Shown piece after piece: positions 8,080 to 17,086 of a DNA stretch of 64,000 nucleotides (positions are counted from its first letter, which is position 1; each line of letters begins with the position of its first letter). Source of the stretch: Streptomyces sp. NBC_00370. Its GTDB lineage: Bacteria; Actinomycetota; Actinomycetes; Streptomycetales; Streptomycetaceae. The position numbers and the translations under genes are program-made. Below the pieces are notes generated by a model, which was given only the letters and a program-made list of their open reading frames with translations, did not search any database and had not been told where the DNA came from. The DNA is taken from assembly GCF_036084755.1 (NCBI RefSeq), contig NZ_CP107968.1:2238501-2302500 (forward strand). Direction: 5' to 3'.

Positions 8080-9849
8080 ATGACCACAGAAACCACCACA
8101 CCCGGCGTCCGCGGCGTCGTCCCCCTGCCCAGCACCGCCGCCCGCACCCTCACCGCCGTCGGCGCGACCGCCACCATCATCAGCGGGTTCATGTCGTGGA
8201 CCTACACCTCGGAATTCCCCGGCGACCTCACCGTCTACGGCTATCCCGCGGGTCTGCAGATCCTCGCCATCGTCGCCGCGCTGCTCGCCCTGCTCTTCGT
8301 CCTCACCCACTGGGACGTCCGAGGGCTGCGCTGGCTCAACCCGACCCGCGCCACCAACCCGGTGTTCCTGGCGGCCGTCGCCACGTTCAGCGTCACCTGG
8401 TTCAGCGCGATCGCCATCGCCGTCGACCTCGGCGGACTCGCCAACCTCGACCCCGGCGCCTATGTCGCGGCCGTCGGCGGGCTCCTCACCCTGCTCGGCG
8501 CACTCGCGCTGCCCCACCCGGGCGACACGCTGCAGGAATACCTCACCAAGCCCGACACCATGCCGCAGGCCACGATGCCGGCCCCCTGGGTGCAGCGCGT
8601 CATCATCACCCTCGCCACCGCCGTCGGGCTGGTCATCTTCAGCTACGGCATCAGCATCGACAACGACGACAGCGAAACCTTCATCGGCTTCGTCCTGCTC
8701 ATCCTGTTCGGTGCCTGGGCCGTCTTCGCCTCGGGGCTCCTCGACCGGTTCTCCGAACTCAACGGCCGGTACAAGGGATTCGCCACCTCCATGGCGTTCC
8801 TCGCCGCGGCGATCTTCCCGTTCACCCAGAGCGACGACCACAACGCCAACCTCGGCGTCAACATCCTCATCTTCGGCACCGTCGCCCTCGGTCTGAACAT
8901 CGTCGTCGGCCTCACCGGACTCCTCGACCTCGGGTACGTCGCCTTCCTCGGCGTCGGCGCCTACGCGGCAGCCCTGGTGTCAGGGTCCGAGTTCTCCCGC
9001 TTCTCCGGAGTGCAGTTCCCGTTCTGGGCGGCGGCGCTCACCGGCCTCGCGGCCTCACTGATATTCGGGGTGCTCATCGGCGCGCCGACCCTGCGGCTAC
9101 GCGGCGACTACCTCGCCATCGTGACCCTCGGGTTCGGAGAGATCTTCCGTATCGCCGTCAACAACATGAACGGCTCGTCGGGTCCGAACCTGACCAACGG
9201 CCCCAACGGCATCCCCGCCATCCCCGACCTGAACCTCTTCGGATTCGACTTCGGCATCGACCACGAACTCGGATCGTTCACCATCGGGCGCTTCGCCAAC
9301 TACTTCTTCCTGATGCTGCTGATCACGGCACTCGTCGTGATCATCTTCAACCGGGCGGCGGACTCCCGTATCGGCCGGTCCTGGATCGCCATCCGCGAGG
9401 ACGAGACAGCCGCGACCGCCATGGGCATCAACGGCTTCCGCGTCAAGCTCATCGCCTTCGCCCTGGGCGCCTCGCTCGCCGGCCTCGCCGGTACGGTCAG
9501 CGCGCACGTCACCTACAGCGTCGTGCCCAACCCGTACCAGTTCGCCGGCTCGGCGCCGCCCAACTCGGCCTTCCTGCTGGCCGCCGTCGTCCTCGGCGGC
9601 ATGGGTACGGTCAACGGCCCGATCCTCGGTGCCACCCTGCTCTACCTGATCCCCGAGAAGCTCGGCTTCCTGCAGAACTACGAGCTGCTCGCCTTCGGTA
9701 TCGCACTCGTCCTGCTCATGCGCTTCCGGCCGGAAGGCATCATCGCCAACCGGCGGCGGCAGCTCGAATTCCACGACACCGGACAACTCGACACACCCGA
9801 CGACACCCTCCCCACCAGCACCGTCGGCGTAACCAAGGCGGGGGCGTGA
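8080..9849 (+). CDS. livM: Branched-chain amino acid ABC transporter permease LivM, N-terminally extended
   Basis: 589-residue membrane permease that pairs with LivH. The conserved LivM core begins near residue 260 (GLNIVVGLTGLLDLGYVAF) and includes APTLRLRGDYLAIVTLGFGE and an EAA-like loop (SWIAIREDETAATAMG). The first 260 residues are an additional membrane domain with about six predicted helices that E. coli LivM (about 425 residues) lacks. Such long forms occur in actinomycetes. ATG 8080 was chosen; an in-frame GTG at 8071 is an alternative. The last codons overlap the possible GTG start of livG. Confidence 0.93.
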   Translation: MTTETTTPGVRGVVPLPSTAARTLTAVGATATIISGFMSWTYTSEFPGDLTVYGYPAGLQILAIVAALLALLFVLTHWDVRGLRWLNPTRATNPVFLAAVATFSVTWFSAIAIAVDLGGLANLDPGAYVAAVGGLLTLLGALALPHPGDTLQEYLTKPDTMPQATMPAPWVQRVIITLATAVGLVIFSYGISIDNDDSETFIGFVLLILFGAWAVFASGLLDRFSELNGRYKGFATSMAFLAAAIFPFTQSDDHNANLGVNILIFGTVALGLNIVVGLTGLLDLGYVAFLGVGAYAAALVSGSEFSRFSGVQFPFWAAALTGLAASLIFGVLIGAPTLRLRGDYLAIVTLGFGEIFRIAVNNMNGSSGPNLTNGPNGIPAIPDLNLFGFDFGIDHELGSFTIGRFANYFFLMLLITALVVIIFNRAADSRIGRSWIAIREDETAATAMGINGFRVKLIAFALGASLAGLAGTVSAHVTYSVVPNPYQFAGSAPPNSAFLLAAVVLGGMGTVNGPILGATLLYLIPEKLGFLQNYELLAFGIALVLLMRFRPEGIIANRRRQLEFHDTGQLDTPDDTLPTSTVGVTKAGA

Positions 9850-9854
9850 CCACG

Positions 9855-10715
9855 ATGACAACCGCGACCACCACCACCGTCCTCCAGGCGACCGGCGTCA
9901 CCATGCGGTTCGGCGGCCTCACCGCCGTACGCTCCGTCGACCTCACCGTCAACAGCGGCGAGATCGTCGGGCTCATCGGCCCCAACGGCGCGGGCAAGAC
10001 GACGTTCTTCAACTGCCTCACCGGGCTGTACGTGCCCACCGAGGGCACCGTCGCCTACAAAGGCACCGTCCTCCCCGCCAAACCGCACCTCGTCACCAGC
10101 GCCGGCATCGCCAGGACCTTCCAGAACATCCGGCTCTTCGCCAACATGACCGTCCTGGAGAACGTCCTCGTCGGACGGCACACCCGGACGAAGGAAGGCC
10201 TCTGGTCGGCGCTGCTCCGCGGCCCCGGCTTCAAGAAGGCCGAAGAGAAGTCACGCGCACGCGCCATGGAACTGCTCGAGTTCATCGGCCTCCAGCACAA
10301 GGCCGACCACCTCTCGCGCAACCTCCCCTACGGCGAACAGCGCAAGCTCGAAATCGCCCGCGCACTCGCCAGCGAACCCGGGCTGCTGCTCCTCGACGAA
10401 CCCACAGCCGGCATGAACCCGCAGGAGACCCGGGCCACCGAGGAACTGGTCTTCTCCATCCGGGACCAGGGCATCGCCGTCCTCGTCATCGAGCACGACA
10501 TGCGCTTCATCTTCAACCTGTGCGACCGGGTGGCCTGTCTCGTCCAGGGCGAAAAGCTCGTCGAAGGCACCCCCGACGTCGTCCAGGCCGACGAACGCGT
10601 CATCGCCGCGTACCTCGGCACGCCCATGGACGACGACACCAACGGCGCCGACGAGGCCACTCCCGCCACTCCCGCCGGCCCCGCCGCCGGAAACGCGGAA
10701 GGAGACACCAAATGA
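9855..10715 (+). CDS. livG: Branched-chain amino acid ABC transporter ATPase LivG
   Basis: 286-residue cytoplasmic ATPase. Walker A is GPNGAGKT (42-49), the signature is LPYGEQRKLEIARAL, Walker B LLLLDEPTAGMNP, and the switch His lies in VIEHDMRFIF. The C-terminus has an Ala/Thr/Pro-rich tail. An in-frame GTG at 9846 overlaps the livM stop, so the true start may be three codons earlier. The stop overlaps the livF ATG (ATGA), implying translational coupling. Confidence 0.95.
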   Translation: MTTATTTTVLQATGVTMRFGGLTAVRSVDLTVNSGEIVGLIGPNGAGKTTFFNCLTGLYVPTEGTVAYKGTVLPAKPHLVTSAGIARTFQNIRLFANMTVLENVLVGRHTRTKEGLWSALLRGPGFKKAEEKSRARAMELLEFIGLQHKADHLSRNLPYGEQRKLEIARALASEPGLLLLDEPTAGMNPQETRATEELVFSIRDQGIAVLVIEHDMRFIFNLCDRVACLVQGEKLVEGTPDVVQADERVIAAYLGTPMDDDTNGADEATPATPAGPAAGNAEGDTK

Positions 10716-11428
10716 CCGCGCTGCTCGAAGTCGAAGACCTCAAAGTCGCCTACGGCAAGATCGAAGCCGTCAAGGGAATCTCCTTCAGCGTCGAAGCCGG
10801 CCAGGTCGTCACCCTCATCGGCACCAACGGCGCGGGCAAGACCACCACCTTGCGCACCCTTTCCGGGCTGCTCAAGCCGGCCGGCGGCCGTATCAGCTTC
10901 GACGGGAAACCACTCGCCGGAATCCCCGCGCACAAAATCGTCTCCCTCGGGCTCGCCCACTCCCCCGAAGGCCGGCACATCTTCCCCCGCCTCACCATCG
11001 CGGAAAACCTCCAGCTCGGAGCGTTTCTCCGGACGGACAAGGCGGGCATCGAAAAGGACATCCAGCGCGCCTACGACCTCTTCCCCATTCTCGGGGAACG
11101 CCGGAAGCAGGCTGCGGGCACGCTCTCCGGCGGCGAACAGCAAATGCTCGCCATGGGCCGCGCCCTGATGTCCCAGCCGAAACTGCTCATGCTGGACGAG
11201 CCCTCCATGGGCCTCTCCCCCATCATGATGCAGAAGATCATGGCGACCATCGTGGAACTCAAGGCGGCCGGCACGACGATCCTGCTCGTCGAGCAGAACG
11301 CGCAGGCGGCTCTGTCGCTCGCCGACCACGGGCACGTCATGGAAATCGGCAGCATCGTCCTTTCCGGCACGGGACAGGACCTGCTGCACGACGAGTCGGT
11401 GCGGAAGGCGTACCTCGGCGAGGACTGA
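10712..11428 (+). CDS. livF: Branched-chain amino acid ABC transporter ATPase LivF
   Basis: 238-residue second ATPase of the permease. Walker A GTNGAGKT (37-44), a Q-loop at LAHSPEGRHIFPRLT, signature LSGGEQQMLAMGRAL, Walker B LLMLDEPSMGLSP and switch His replaced by Gln in LLVEQNAQ, as is normal for LivF. The start overlaps the livG stop by four bases. It is the last gene of the operon and is followed within 40 bases by a strong terminator. Confidence 0.96.
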   Translation: MTALLEVEDLKVAYGKIEAVKGISFSVEAGQVVTLIGTNGAGKTTTLRTLSGLLKPAGGRISFDGKPLAGIPAHKIVSLGLAHSPEGRHIFPRLTIAENLQLGAFLRTDKAGIEKDIQRAYDLFPILGERRKQAAGTLSGGEQQMLAMGRALMSQPKLLMLDEPSMGLSPIMMQKIMATIVELKAAGTTILLVEQNAQAALSLADHGHVMEIGSIVLSGTGQDLLHDESVRKAYLGED

Positions 11429-11466
11429 CGCCGCCGATACACCACCGATACGCCGCACGGATACGA

Positions 11467-11507
11467 CTGAGGCCCGCCCCCGGAACACATCCGGGGGCGG
11501 GCCTCAG
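11467..11507. terminator. Bidirectional terminator between livF and the PdtaR-like gene
   Basis: Perfect 17-bp GC-rich stem (11467-11483 with 11491-11507) with a 7-base loop, placed between two convergent genes. Confidence 0.88.
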
Positions 11508-11520
11508 CCATGGTCCCGTA

Positions 11521-12183
11521 CTACGAGCCCTGCTCGCCCTTGGCGGCCTTCTTCTCCTCGGCGTCCTCGATGACCGCCTCGGCGACCTGCTGCATCGACA
11601 GCCGGCGGTCCATCGACGTCTTCTGGATCCACCGGAACGCGGCCGGCTCCGTCAGCCCGTACTGCGTCTGCAGAACGGACTTCGCCCGGTCCACCAGCTT
11701 CCGTGTCTCCAGCCGCTGCGTGAGGTCGGCGACCTCCTGCTCCAGCGTCCGCAGCTCGGTGAACCGCGAGACCGCCATCTCGATGGCCGGCACCACGTCA
11801 CTCTTGCTGAACGGCTTCACCAGATACGCCATGGCCCCGGCGTCCCGGGCCCGCTCCACGAGATCGCGCTGCGAGAACGCGGTCAGCATCAGGACCGGCG
11901 CGATGGACTCGGCGGCGATCTGCTCGGCGGCGGAGATCCCGTCCAGGACGGGCATCTTCACATCCAGGATCACCAGATCGGGCCGGTGCTCCCGCGCCAA
12001 CTCCACAGCCTGCTGCCCGTCCCCGGCCTCACCGACGACGGAATAGCCCTCTTCTTCGAGCATCTCCTTGAGATCGAGACGGATCAGCGCCTCGTCCTCG
12101 GCGATGACGACACGCGTCGTCAGCGGCGGGACGTGCGACTTGTCGTCATCGTCGACGGGCTGGGGCGACTCGGGGGTGGTCAC
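11521..12183 (-). CDS. pdtaR: ANTAR-domain response regulator (PdtaR-like)
   Basis: 220-residue cytoplasmic two-component regulator. The receiver domain spans about residues 23-140, with acidic pocket AED (28-30), phospho-acceptor Asp74 in LVILDVKMP, Thr101 and Lys123. The C-terminal ANTAR domain (about 150-210) binds RNA stem-loops to prevent termination. Mycobacterial PdtaR (Rv1626) works with the histidine kinase PdtaS; no kinase is present here. The start is GTG 12183, with AAGGAG six bases upstream, rather than the longer frame from 12216. Its promoter region is shared divergently with tRNA-Leu. Confidence 0.92.
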   Translation of the reverse strand: MTTPESPQPVDDDDKSHVPPLTTRVVIAEDEALIRLDLKEMLEEEGYSVVGEAGDGQQAVELAREHRPDLVILDVKMPVLDGISAAEQIAAESIAPVLMLTAFSQRDLVERARDAGAMAYLVKPFSKSDVVPAIEMAVSRFTELRTLEQEVADLTQRLETRKLVDRAKSVLQTQYGLTEPAAFRWIQKTSMDRRLSMQQVAEAVIEDAEEKKAAKGEQGS

Positions 12184-12233
12184 GGGGAGCTCCTTGTAGC
12201 GGGGCGCAGGCTGCATCCATGAGCCTACCTAGC

Positions 12234-12262
12234 TGATGCACCCATTGGTCACCGGGTACAAT
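12234..12262 (+). promoter_or_regulatory. Putative tRNA-Leu promoter
   Basis: TACAAT at 12257-12262 is a near-consensus -10, with TGATGC 17 bases upstream as a weak -35. The tRNA begins 16 bases downstream. Confidence 0.5.
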
Positions 12263-12277
12263 CTCATCAGCAATCTG

Positions 12278-12360
12278 GCCGGGTTGGCGGAATGGCTTAC
12301 GCGGATGTCTCAAACACATCTGTCCGAAAGGACATACGGGTTCGAGTCCCGTACCCGGCA
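12278..12360 (+). tRNA. tRNA-Leu (anticodon CAA)
   Basis: Type II tRNA with acceptor GCCGGGT/ACCCGGC and discriminator A, an encoded CCA at 12361-12363, anticodon stem GATGT/ACATC around loop CTCAAAC (anticodon CAA, reads UUG), a long variable arm and a T arm with GGTTCGAGTCC. It has its own promoter and terminator. Confidence 0.97.
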
Positions 12361-12371
12361 CCAATGCGATG

Positions 12372-12407
12372 AAAGTGGATGTTCACGTTCCGGTGAACAT
12401 CCACTTT
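12372..12407 (+). terminator. Rho-independent terminator of tRNA-Leu
   Basis: Perfect 15-bp stem (12372-12386 with 12393-12407), 6-base loop, followed by TCGTT. It is unusually A/T-rich for this genome. Confidence 0.9.
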
Positions 12408-12447
12408 TCGTTACACAGAGGCACGAGACATCACACACAGTGCGTGC

Positions 12448-12816
12448 ATGACTCGCCCCTGCCCCGCGCCTCCGGCCGACACCGCCACGTACAGCTACCT
12501 CTTGGGCCTCTACCTCGGCGACGGCTGCATAAGCCCGCATCCGCACGGCGGCCAGTACCTGCGTATCGCGTGCGCCGACGCCTGGCCCGGACTCATAGAA
12601 CGGTGCCGCACGGCCATCCTGACGGTGCGGCCGGGAGCGTCCGTGGGAACTCGTGCGCGCGCTCGTGCACTCCCGACGGGCGCCGGATCATGAACTGGAC
12701 GACCCGGCTCGTCACAGGTCGGCGTCGCCTGGAAGCGGGCCAACGACAAGAACATTTCCGTTGCCCGCCGTGCGTCCGTCGCGCTGATGGACGCGTACGT
12801 CGGGCCCAAGTACTGA
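12448..12816 (+). pseudogene. Decayed LAGLIDADG/HTH-like protein gene
   Basis: The N-terminal part in frame from ATG 12448 contains TYSYLLGLYLGDGCIS, the helix typical of LAGLIDADG-type proteins and of a family of small Streptomyces DNA-binding proteins. After about residue 67 the frame is lost: ELVRALVHS continues in a second frame, RRIMNWTTRLVTG in a third, and GVAWKRANDKNISVARRA back in the first, ending in GPKY and TGA at 12814-12816. The frame from 12448 itself stops at 12693. The pieces keep their order but large blocks between them are missing, so several deletions have occurred. The 3' end lies four bases from the convergent pyk stop. Confidence 0.75.
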
Positions 12817-12820
12817 TCCG

Positions 12821-14254
12821 CTACTTCGGGCTGTCGTCCTCGCCGATGTGGTGGACGCGGACCATGTTGGTCGTGCCTGCTACGCCCGGCGGGGAGCCCG
12901 CCGTGATCACTACTATGTCGCCCTGCCGGCAGCGGCCGCTGCTCAGGAGTAGTTCGTCGACCTGGTCGACCATCGCGTCCGTCGTGTCCACGTACGGGCC
13001 CAGGAACGTTTCCGTGCCCCAGGTGAGGTTGAGCTGGCTGCGGGTGGCCGGGTCGGGGGTGAAGGCCAGGAGGGGGATCGGGGAGCGGTAGCGGGAGAGG
13101 CGTTTGACCGTGTCGCCGGACTGGGTGAAGGCGACCAGGGCCGTCGCGCCGAGGAAGTCGCCCATTTCCGCTGCGGCGCGGGCGACGGCGCCGCCCTGGG
13201 TGCGGGGTTTGCTGCTTTCGGTCAGTTCCGGGAGGCCCTTGGCGAGGATGTCCTCCTCCGCCGCCTCGACGATGCGGCCCATCGTCCGGACCGTTTCGAC
13301 CGGGTACTTTCCGACGCTGGTCTCGCCGGAGAGCATGACCGCGTCCGTGCCGTCGATGACGGCGTTGGCGACGTCGGAGGCCTCCGCGCGGGTGGGGCGG
13401 CTGTTCTCGATCATGGAGTCGAGCATCTGCGTGGCGACGATGACCGGTTTGGCGTTGCGCCGGGCGAGGTTCACGGCGCGCTTCTGGACCATGGGGACTT
13501 GTTCGAGGGGCATTTCCACGCCGAGGTCGCCGCGCGCGACCATGATCCCGTCGAAAGCGGCCACGATGCCGTCGATGTTCTCGACGGCCTGGGGCTTTTC
13601 GACTTTGGCGATGACGGGGAGGCGCCGGCCTTCTTCGTCCATGATCCGGTGGACGTCGACGATGTCCGCCCCGCTGCGTACGAAGGAGAGGGCGATGACG
13701 TCGGCGCCGGTGCGCAGCGCCCAGCGGAGGTCGTCGATGTCCTTTTCGCTGAGTGCGGGGACGGAGACGGCGACGCCGGGGAGGTTGAGTCCTTTGTGGT
13801 CGGAGACCATGCCGCCTTCGACGACCGTGGTGCGGACGCGCGGTCCGTCGACCTCGGTGACTTCGAGGGTGACTTTCCCGTCGTCGACCAGGATGCGTTC
13901 ACCGGCGGTGACGTCGGCGGCGAGCCCGGGGTAGGTGGTGCCGCAGGTGTGGCGGTCGCCGTGGTGGGGTTCGACGGTGATGGTGAACGCGTCGCCGCGT
14001 TCAAGCAGTACCGGGCCTTCCCGGAAGGTGCCGAGTCGGATCTTCGGGCCTTGAAGGTCGGCGAGGATTCCGACATTGCGGCCCGTCTCGTCCGCCGCTT
14101 TGCGTACCCGCTGGTACCGGTCCTCGTGCTCGGCGTAAGTGCCGTGGCTGAGATTGAGTCTCGCGACGTCCATTCCGGCTTCGACCAGGGCTTTTATCTG
14201 GTCGTACGAGTCGGTTGCGGGCCCCAGGGTACAGACGATCTTTGCTCGGCGCAT
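12821..14254 (-). CDS. pyk: Pyruvate kinase
   Basis: 477-residue glycolytic enzyme converting phosphoenolpyruvate and ADP to pyruvate and ATP. The start MRRAKIVCTLGPATDSYDQI is the standard family N-terminus, with RLNLSHG (substrate site), GPKIRLG, the K+/Mg2+ region AKVEKPQAVENID and MVARGDLGVEMP, and MLDSMIENSRPTRAEASDVA. The C-terminal regulatory domain is complete. ATG 14254 has no Shine-Dalgarno; TACTCT six bases upstream could be a -10 of a leaderless transcript. Actinomycetes usually carry two pyk genes; only one is here. Confidence 0.96.
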   Translation of the reverse strand: MRRAKIVCTLGPATDSYDQIKALVEAGMDVARLNLSHGTYAEHEDRYQRVRKAADETGRNVGILADLQGPKIRLGTFREGPVLLERGDAFTITVEPHHGDRHTCGTTYPGLAADVTAGERILVDDGKVTLEVTEVDGPRVRTTVVEGGMVSDHKGLNLPGVAVSVPALSEKDIDDLRWALRTGADVIALSFVRSGADIVDVHRIMDEEGRRLPVIAKVEKPQAVENIDGIVAAFDGIMVARGDLGVEMPLEQVPMVQKRAVNLARRNAKPVIVATQMLDSMIENSRPTRAEASDVANAVIDGTDAVMLSGETSVGKYPVETVRTMGRIVEAAEEDILAKGLPELTESSKPRTQGGAVARAAAEMGDFLGATALVAFTQSGDTVKRLSRYRSPIPLLAFTPDPATRSQLNLTWGTETFLGPYVDTTDAMVDQVDELLLSSGRCRQGDIVVITAGSPPGVAGTTNMVRVHHIGEDDSPK

Positions 14255-14391
14255 ATATCGAGAGTAGACCTTACCGGCGGGTAGGTAATTGGACCGGAAT
14301 GACGAGGTAACAACCTCCGGGTGAAAGGTTGTTGACAAGGCTTGAATTGTGCGGGGGGTCGCTCTTTTGAGCAATTCCCCGGCCTTTTCGG

Positions 14392-15117
14392 TTACGCGCC
14401 GAGGTCGGGCGGTGTCATGGTGAAGCGGGCATTCACCTGTGCGTAAACGGTCTGCCGCTGCGGTTCGAGATCGAGCGCGGGGGCTTCTTCCTCCTGGTCG
14501 GCGCCGAAGGACGCGCGGCTGCGCATGGCGCCGCCGGGGGCGGGGGGCGCGTAGGCCGCTGCGCTGTTCTCGGCGCCGAGGTCGGCGAGTTCCACGAGGG
14601 CCGCGAGGTCGGCGCCGACGGCTTCGGCGTATTCGCGGGCGCGCTGCACCGCTTCGCGTACGGCCTGGCGGCGGGCGTCGCCCCGGGCGGGCGAGTCGGG
14701 GCGCAGCGCCCACCAGGGGCCGGTGACATGGGTGAGGTCGAGGTCGGCGAGGCGGGTGGTGAGTTCGCCGAGTGCGGTGAAGTCGTTGAGTTCGGCGGTG
14801 AGATGGACCCGGCCGTGGTAGGTGCGGATACGTTCGGTGCGGCCGCGCCGGGTGAGTTCGGGGCTGATGGAGAACGCGCCGGTCTCGATCTTCTCGACGG
14901 CCTCGCCGTAGCTCTTGACCAGGTCGAGGACCTGGCTGTTACGGCGGGTGAGGTCTTCCAGCGCGGTGCGCCGGTCGGTGCCGCGGGCGTCGACGGCGAT
15001 GCTGATGCGGGCGATCTCGGGGTCGACTTCGAGGCGCGCTTCGCCGCGCACGGCGACGCGCGGGGTGCCGGGGGTGCCGTAGGGGACGGCGGTGTCCGTG
15101 GGCGTTTCGGCCGTCAT
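14392..15117 (-). CDS. SIMPL (DUF541) domain protein
   Basis: 241 residues with one SIMPL/DUF541 domain covering nearly the whole chain: VAVRGEARLEVDPEIARISIAV at the start, and the alternating beta-alpha segments ending in QTVYAQVNARFTM. No signal peptide is seen from the chosen start, so it is probably cytoplasmic, unlike many exported homologues. The role of the family is not settled (oxidative stress and signalling-complex links have been reported). ATG 15117 follows AAGGAG by nine bases; a longer frame to 15210 lacks such a site. It is divergent from the nucleotidase gene. Confidence 0.85.
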   Translation of the reverse strand: MTAETPTDTAVPYGTPGTPRVAVRGEARLEVDPEIARISIAVDARGTDRRTALEDLTRRNSQVLDLVKSYGEAVEKIETGAFSISPELTRRGRTERIRTYHGRVHLTAELNDFTALGELTTRLADLDLTHVTGPWWALRPDSPARGDARRQAVREAVQRAREYAEAVGADLAALVELADLGAENSAAAYAPPAPGGAMRSRASFGADQEEEAPALDLEPQRQTVYAQVNARFTMTPPDLGA

Positions 15118-15258
15118 GGGTGTTTGCTCCTTCGCGGGCGGGGAGTTGGGGCGGCGACAAGACAGGTGTTCACTCTGGCAGGTGTTGTCCGGCGGGGGCT
15201 CGTGGGTCATTATCTACGCGCGTTGTTTCATCGGGATCGGGTTGGACGAGGGAGTGGC

Positions 15259-17070
15259 ATGTCGCTGGATCGTAGGACTTTCCTGGGGAGTTCGGCTGTG
15301 GCCGGTGCGGGTGCGGCGTTGGTGGGAGGGGTCGCTGCGCCGGCCGAGGCACACGGTCACAAGCCGGGTCACGGCGGCGGCCACGCGCCCCAGCGCTACT
15401 CGTTCACGGTGCTGGGTACGACGGATCTGCACGGTAACGCGCTGAACTGGGACTACTTCACCGACAAGGAGTTCGACGACGCGGCGCACAACGATGTGGG
15501 CCTGGCGAAGATCTCGACGATGGTGGACGGGATCCGCCGGGAGCGCGGCCGTCGCAACACGCTGCTGATCGACGCGGGTGACACGATCCAGGGCACCCAG
15601 CTCTCGTACTACTACGCGAAGGTCGACCCGATCACCGCGAAGCACGGCCCGGTGCATCCGATGGCGCAGGCGATGAACGCGATCGGCTACGACGCGGCGG
15701 CGTTGGGCAATCACGAGTTCAACTACGGCATTCCGGTGCTGCGGAAGTTCGAGGAGCAGTGCGACTTCCCGCTGTTGGGGGCCAACGCCCTGGACGCGAA
15801 GACGCTGCGTCCCGCCTTCGCGCCGTATGTGATCAAGAAGCTGCGCACCCCGCAGGGCCGTGAGGTGCGGGTGGCGGTGCTGGGGCTGACGAACCCGGGG
15901 ATCGCGATCTGGGACAAGGTCAATGTGCAGGGGAAGATGACGTTCCCCGGTCTGGAGGAGCAGGCGGCGAAGTGGGTGCCGAAGCTCCGCTCGATGGGCG
16001 CGGACGTCGTGATCGTCTCCGCGCACTCGGGCGCCGACGGCACGTCCTCGTACGGCGACCAGGTGCCGTACGTGGAGAACGCGGCGGCGCTGGTGGCGGA
16101 GCAGGTGCCGGGGATCGACGCGATCCTGGTGGGCCACGCGCATGTGGAGATCCCGGAGCGGCGGGTGGTCAACAAGGAGTCCGGCAAGGAGGTGGTGCTG
16201 TCGGAGCCGCTCAAGTGGGGCCAGCGGCTGACGGTGTTCGACTTCGACCTGGTCTGGGAGCGGGGCGGCTGGTCGGTGGAGCGGGTCGCCTCCAAGGTGC
16301 TGAACTCGAACACGGCCGTCGAGGACAAGAAGATCACCAAGATGCTCTCGGGCGAGCATCGCAAGGTCGTGGCGTATGTGAACCAGGTGATCGGTACGTC
16401 GTCGGTGACGATGACGACGGCCGAGGCGGCCTGGAAGGACGAGCCGATCATCGATCTGATCAACCATGTGCAGACGGAGACGGTGAAGGCGGCGCTGGCG
16501 GGCGGCGAGTACGCGGCGCTGCCGGTGCTGTCGCAGGCGTCGTGCTTCTCCCGTACGGCCGTCATCCCGGCGGGCAATGTGACGATCAAGGACGCGGCGG
16601 GGCTGTACCCGTTCGAGAACACCCTGGAGGCGCGGCTGCTGACGGGGGCTCAGATCCAGGAGTACCTGGAGTTCTCGGCGCGGTACTACGTGCAGACGGC
16701 GGCGGGCGCTCCGGTGGACCCGGCGAAGCTGACGAACGCGGGCAACACACCGGACTACAACTACGACGCGGTGTCGGGGCTGACGTACGAGATCGACATC
16801 GCGAAGCCGGCCGGGTCGCGGATCGCCAATCTGCGGTTCGAGGGCAACGCGCTGGACCCGGCGGCGCGGTTCGTGCTGGCGGTGAACAACTACCGGGCGA
16901 GCGGCGGCGGTAACTTCCCGCAGGTGGCGACGGCCCAGCAGGTGTGGGCCAATTCGGACGAGATCCGTAACACGATCATCGCGTGGGTGCAGGCGGCGGG
17001 TTCCGTCGATCCCGCGTCGTTCGCCTCGGTGGACTGGAAGCTGACGCGGGACGGTACGCCGGTCTTCTAG
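15259..17070 (+). CDS. Secreted 5'-nucleotidase / metallophosphoesterase (Tat substrate)
   Basis: 603-residue UshA/CpdB-type enzyme that releases phosphate from extracellular nucleotides. A Tat signal (DRRTFLG, then AAPAEA, cleavage near residue 31) directs folded, metal-loaded protein outward. The calcineurin-like domain has GTTDLHGN (Asp56, His58), DAGDTIQG, ALGNHEFNYG and VGHAHVEI; the C-terminal 5'-nucleotidase domain (about 355-590) has AGLYPFENTL and NYRASGGGNFP for nucleoside binding. ATG 15259 follows GAGGGAG. A phosphate-scavenging role is inferred; no PHO box was noticed in the 140-base divergent region. Confidence 0.93.
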   Translation: MSLDRRTFLGSSAVAGAGAALVGGVAAPAEAHGHKPGHGGGHAPQRYSFTVLGTTDLHGNALNWDYFTDKEFDDAAHNDVGLAKISTMVDGIRRERGRRNTLLIDAGDTIQGTQLSYYYAKVDPITAKHGPVHPMAQAMNAIGYDAAALGNHEFNYGIPVLRKFEEQCDFPLLGANALDAKTLRPAFAPYVIKKLRTPQGREVRVAVLGLTNPGIAIWDKVNVQGKMTFPGLEEQAAKWVPKLRSMGADVVIVSAHSGADGTSSYGDQVPYVENAAALVAEQVPGIDAILVGHAHVEIPERRVVNKESGKEVVLSEPLKWGQRLTVFDFDLVWERGGWSVERVASKVLNSNTAVEDKKITKMLSGEHRKVVAYVNQVIGTSSVTMTTAEAAWKDEPIIDLINHVQTETVKAALAGGEYAALPVLSQASCFSRTAVIPAGNVTIKDAAGLYPFENTLEARLLTGAQIQEYLEFSARYYVQTAAGAPVDPAKLTNAGNTPDYNYDAVSGLTYEIDIAKPAGSRIANLRFEGNALDPAARFVLAVNNYRASGGGNFPQVATAQQVWANSDEIRNTIIAWVQAAGSVDPASFASVDWKLTRDGTPVF

Positions 17071-17086
17071 GGACGTTCCAGCTGTT

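Noticed and set aside
12278..12816. Integrative element at the tRNA-Leu gene
   Set aside because: No integrase and no repeated tRNA 3' end is found; only the decayed gene lies between the tRNA and pyk.
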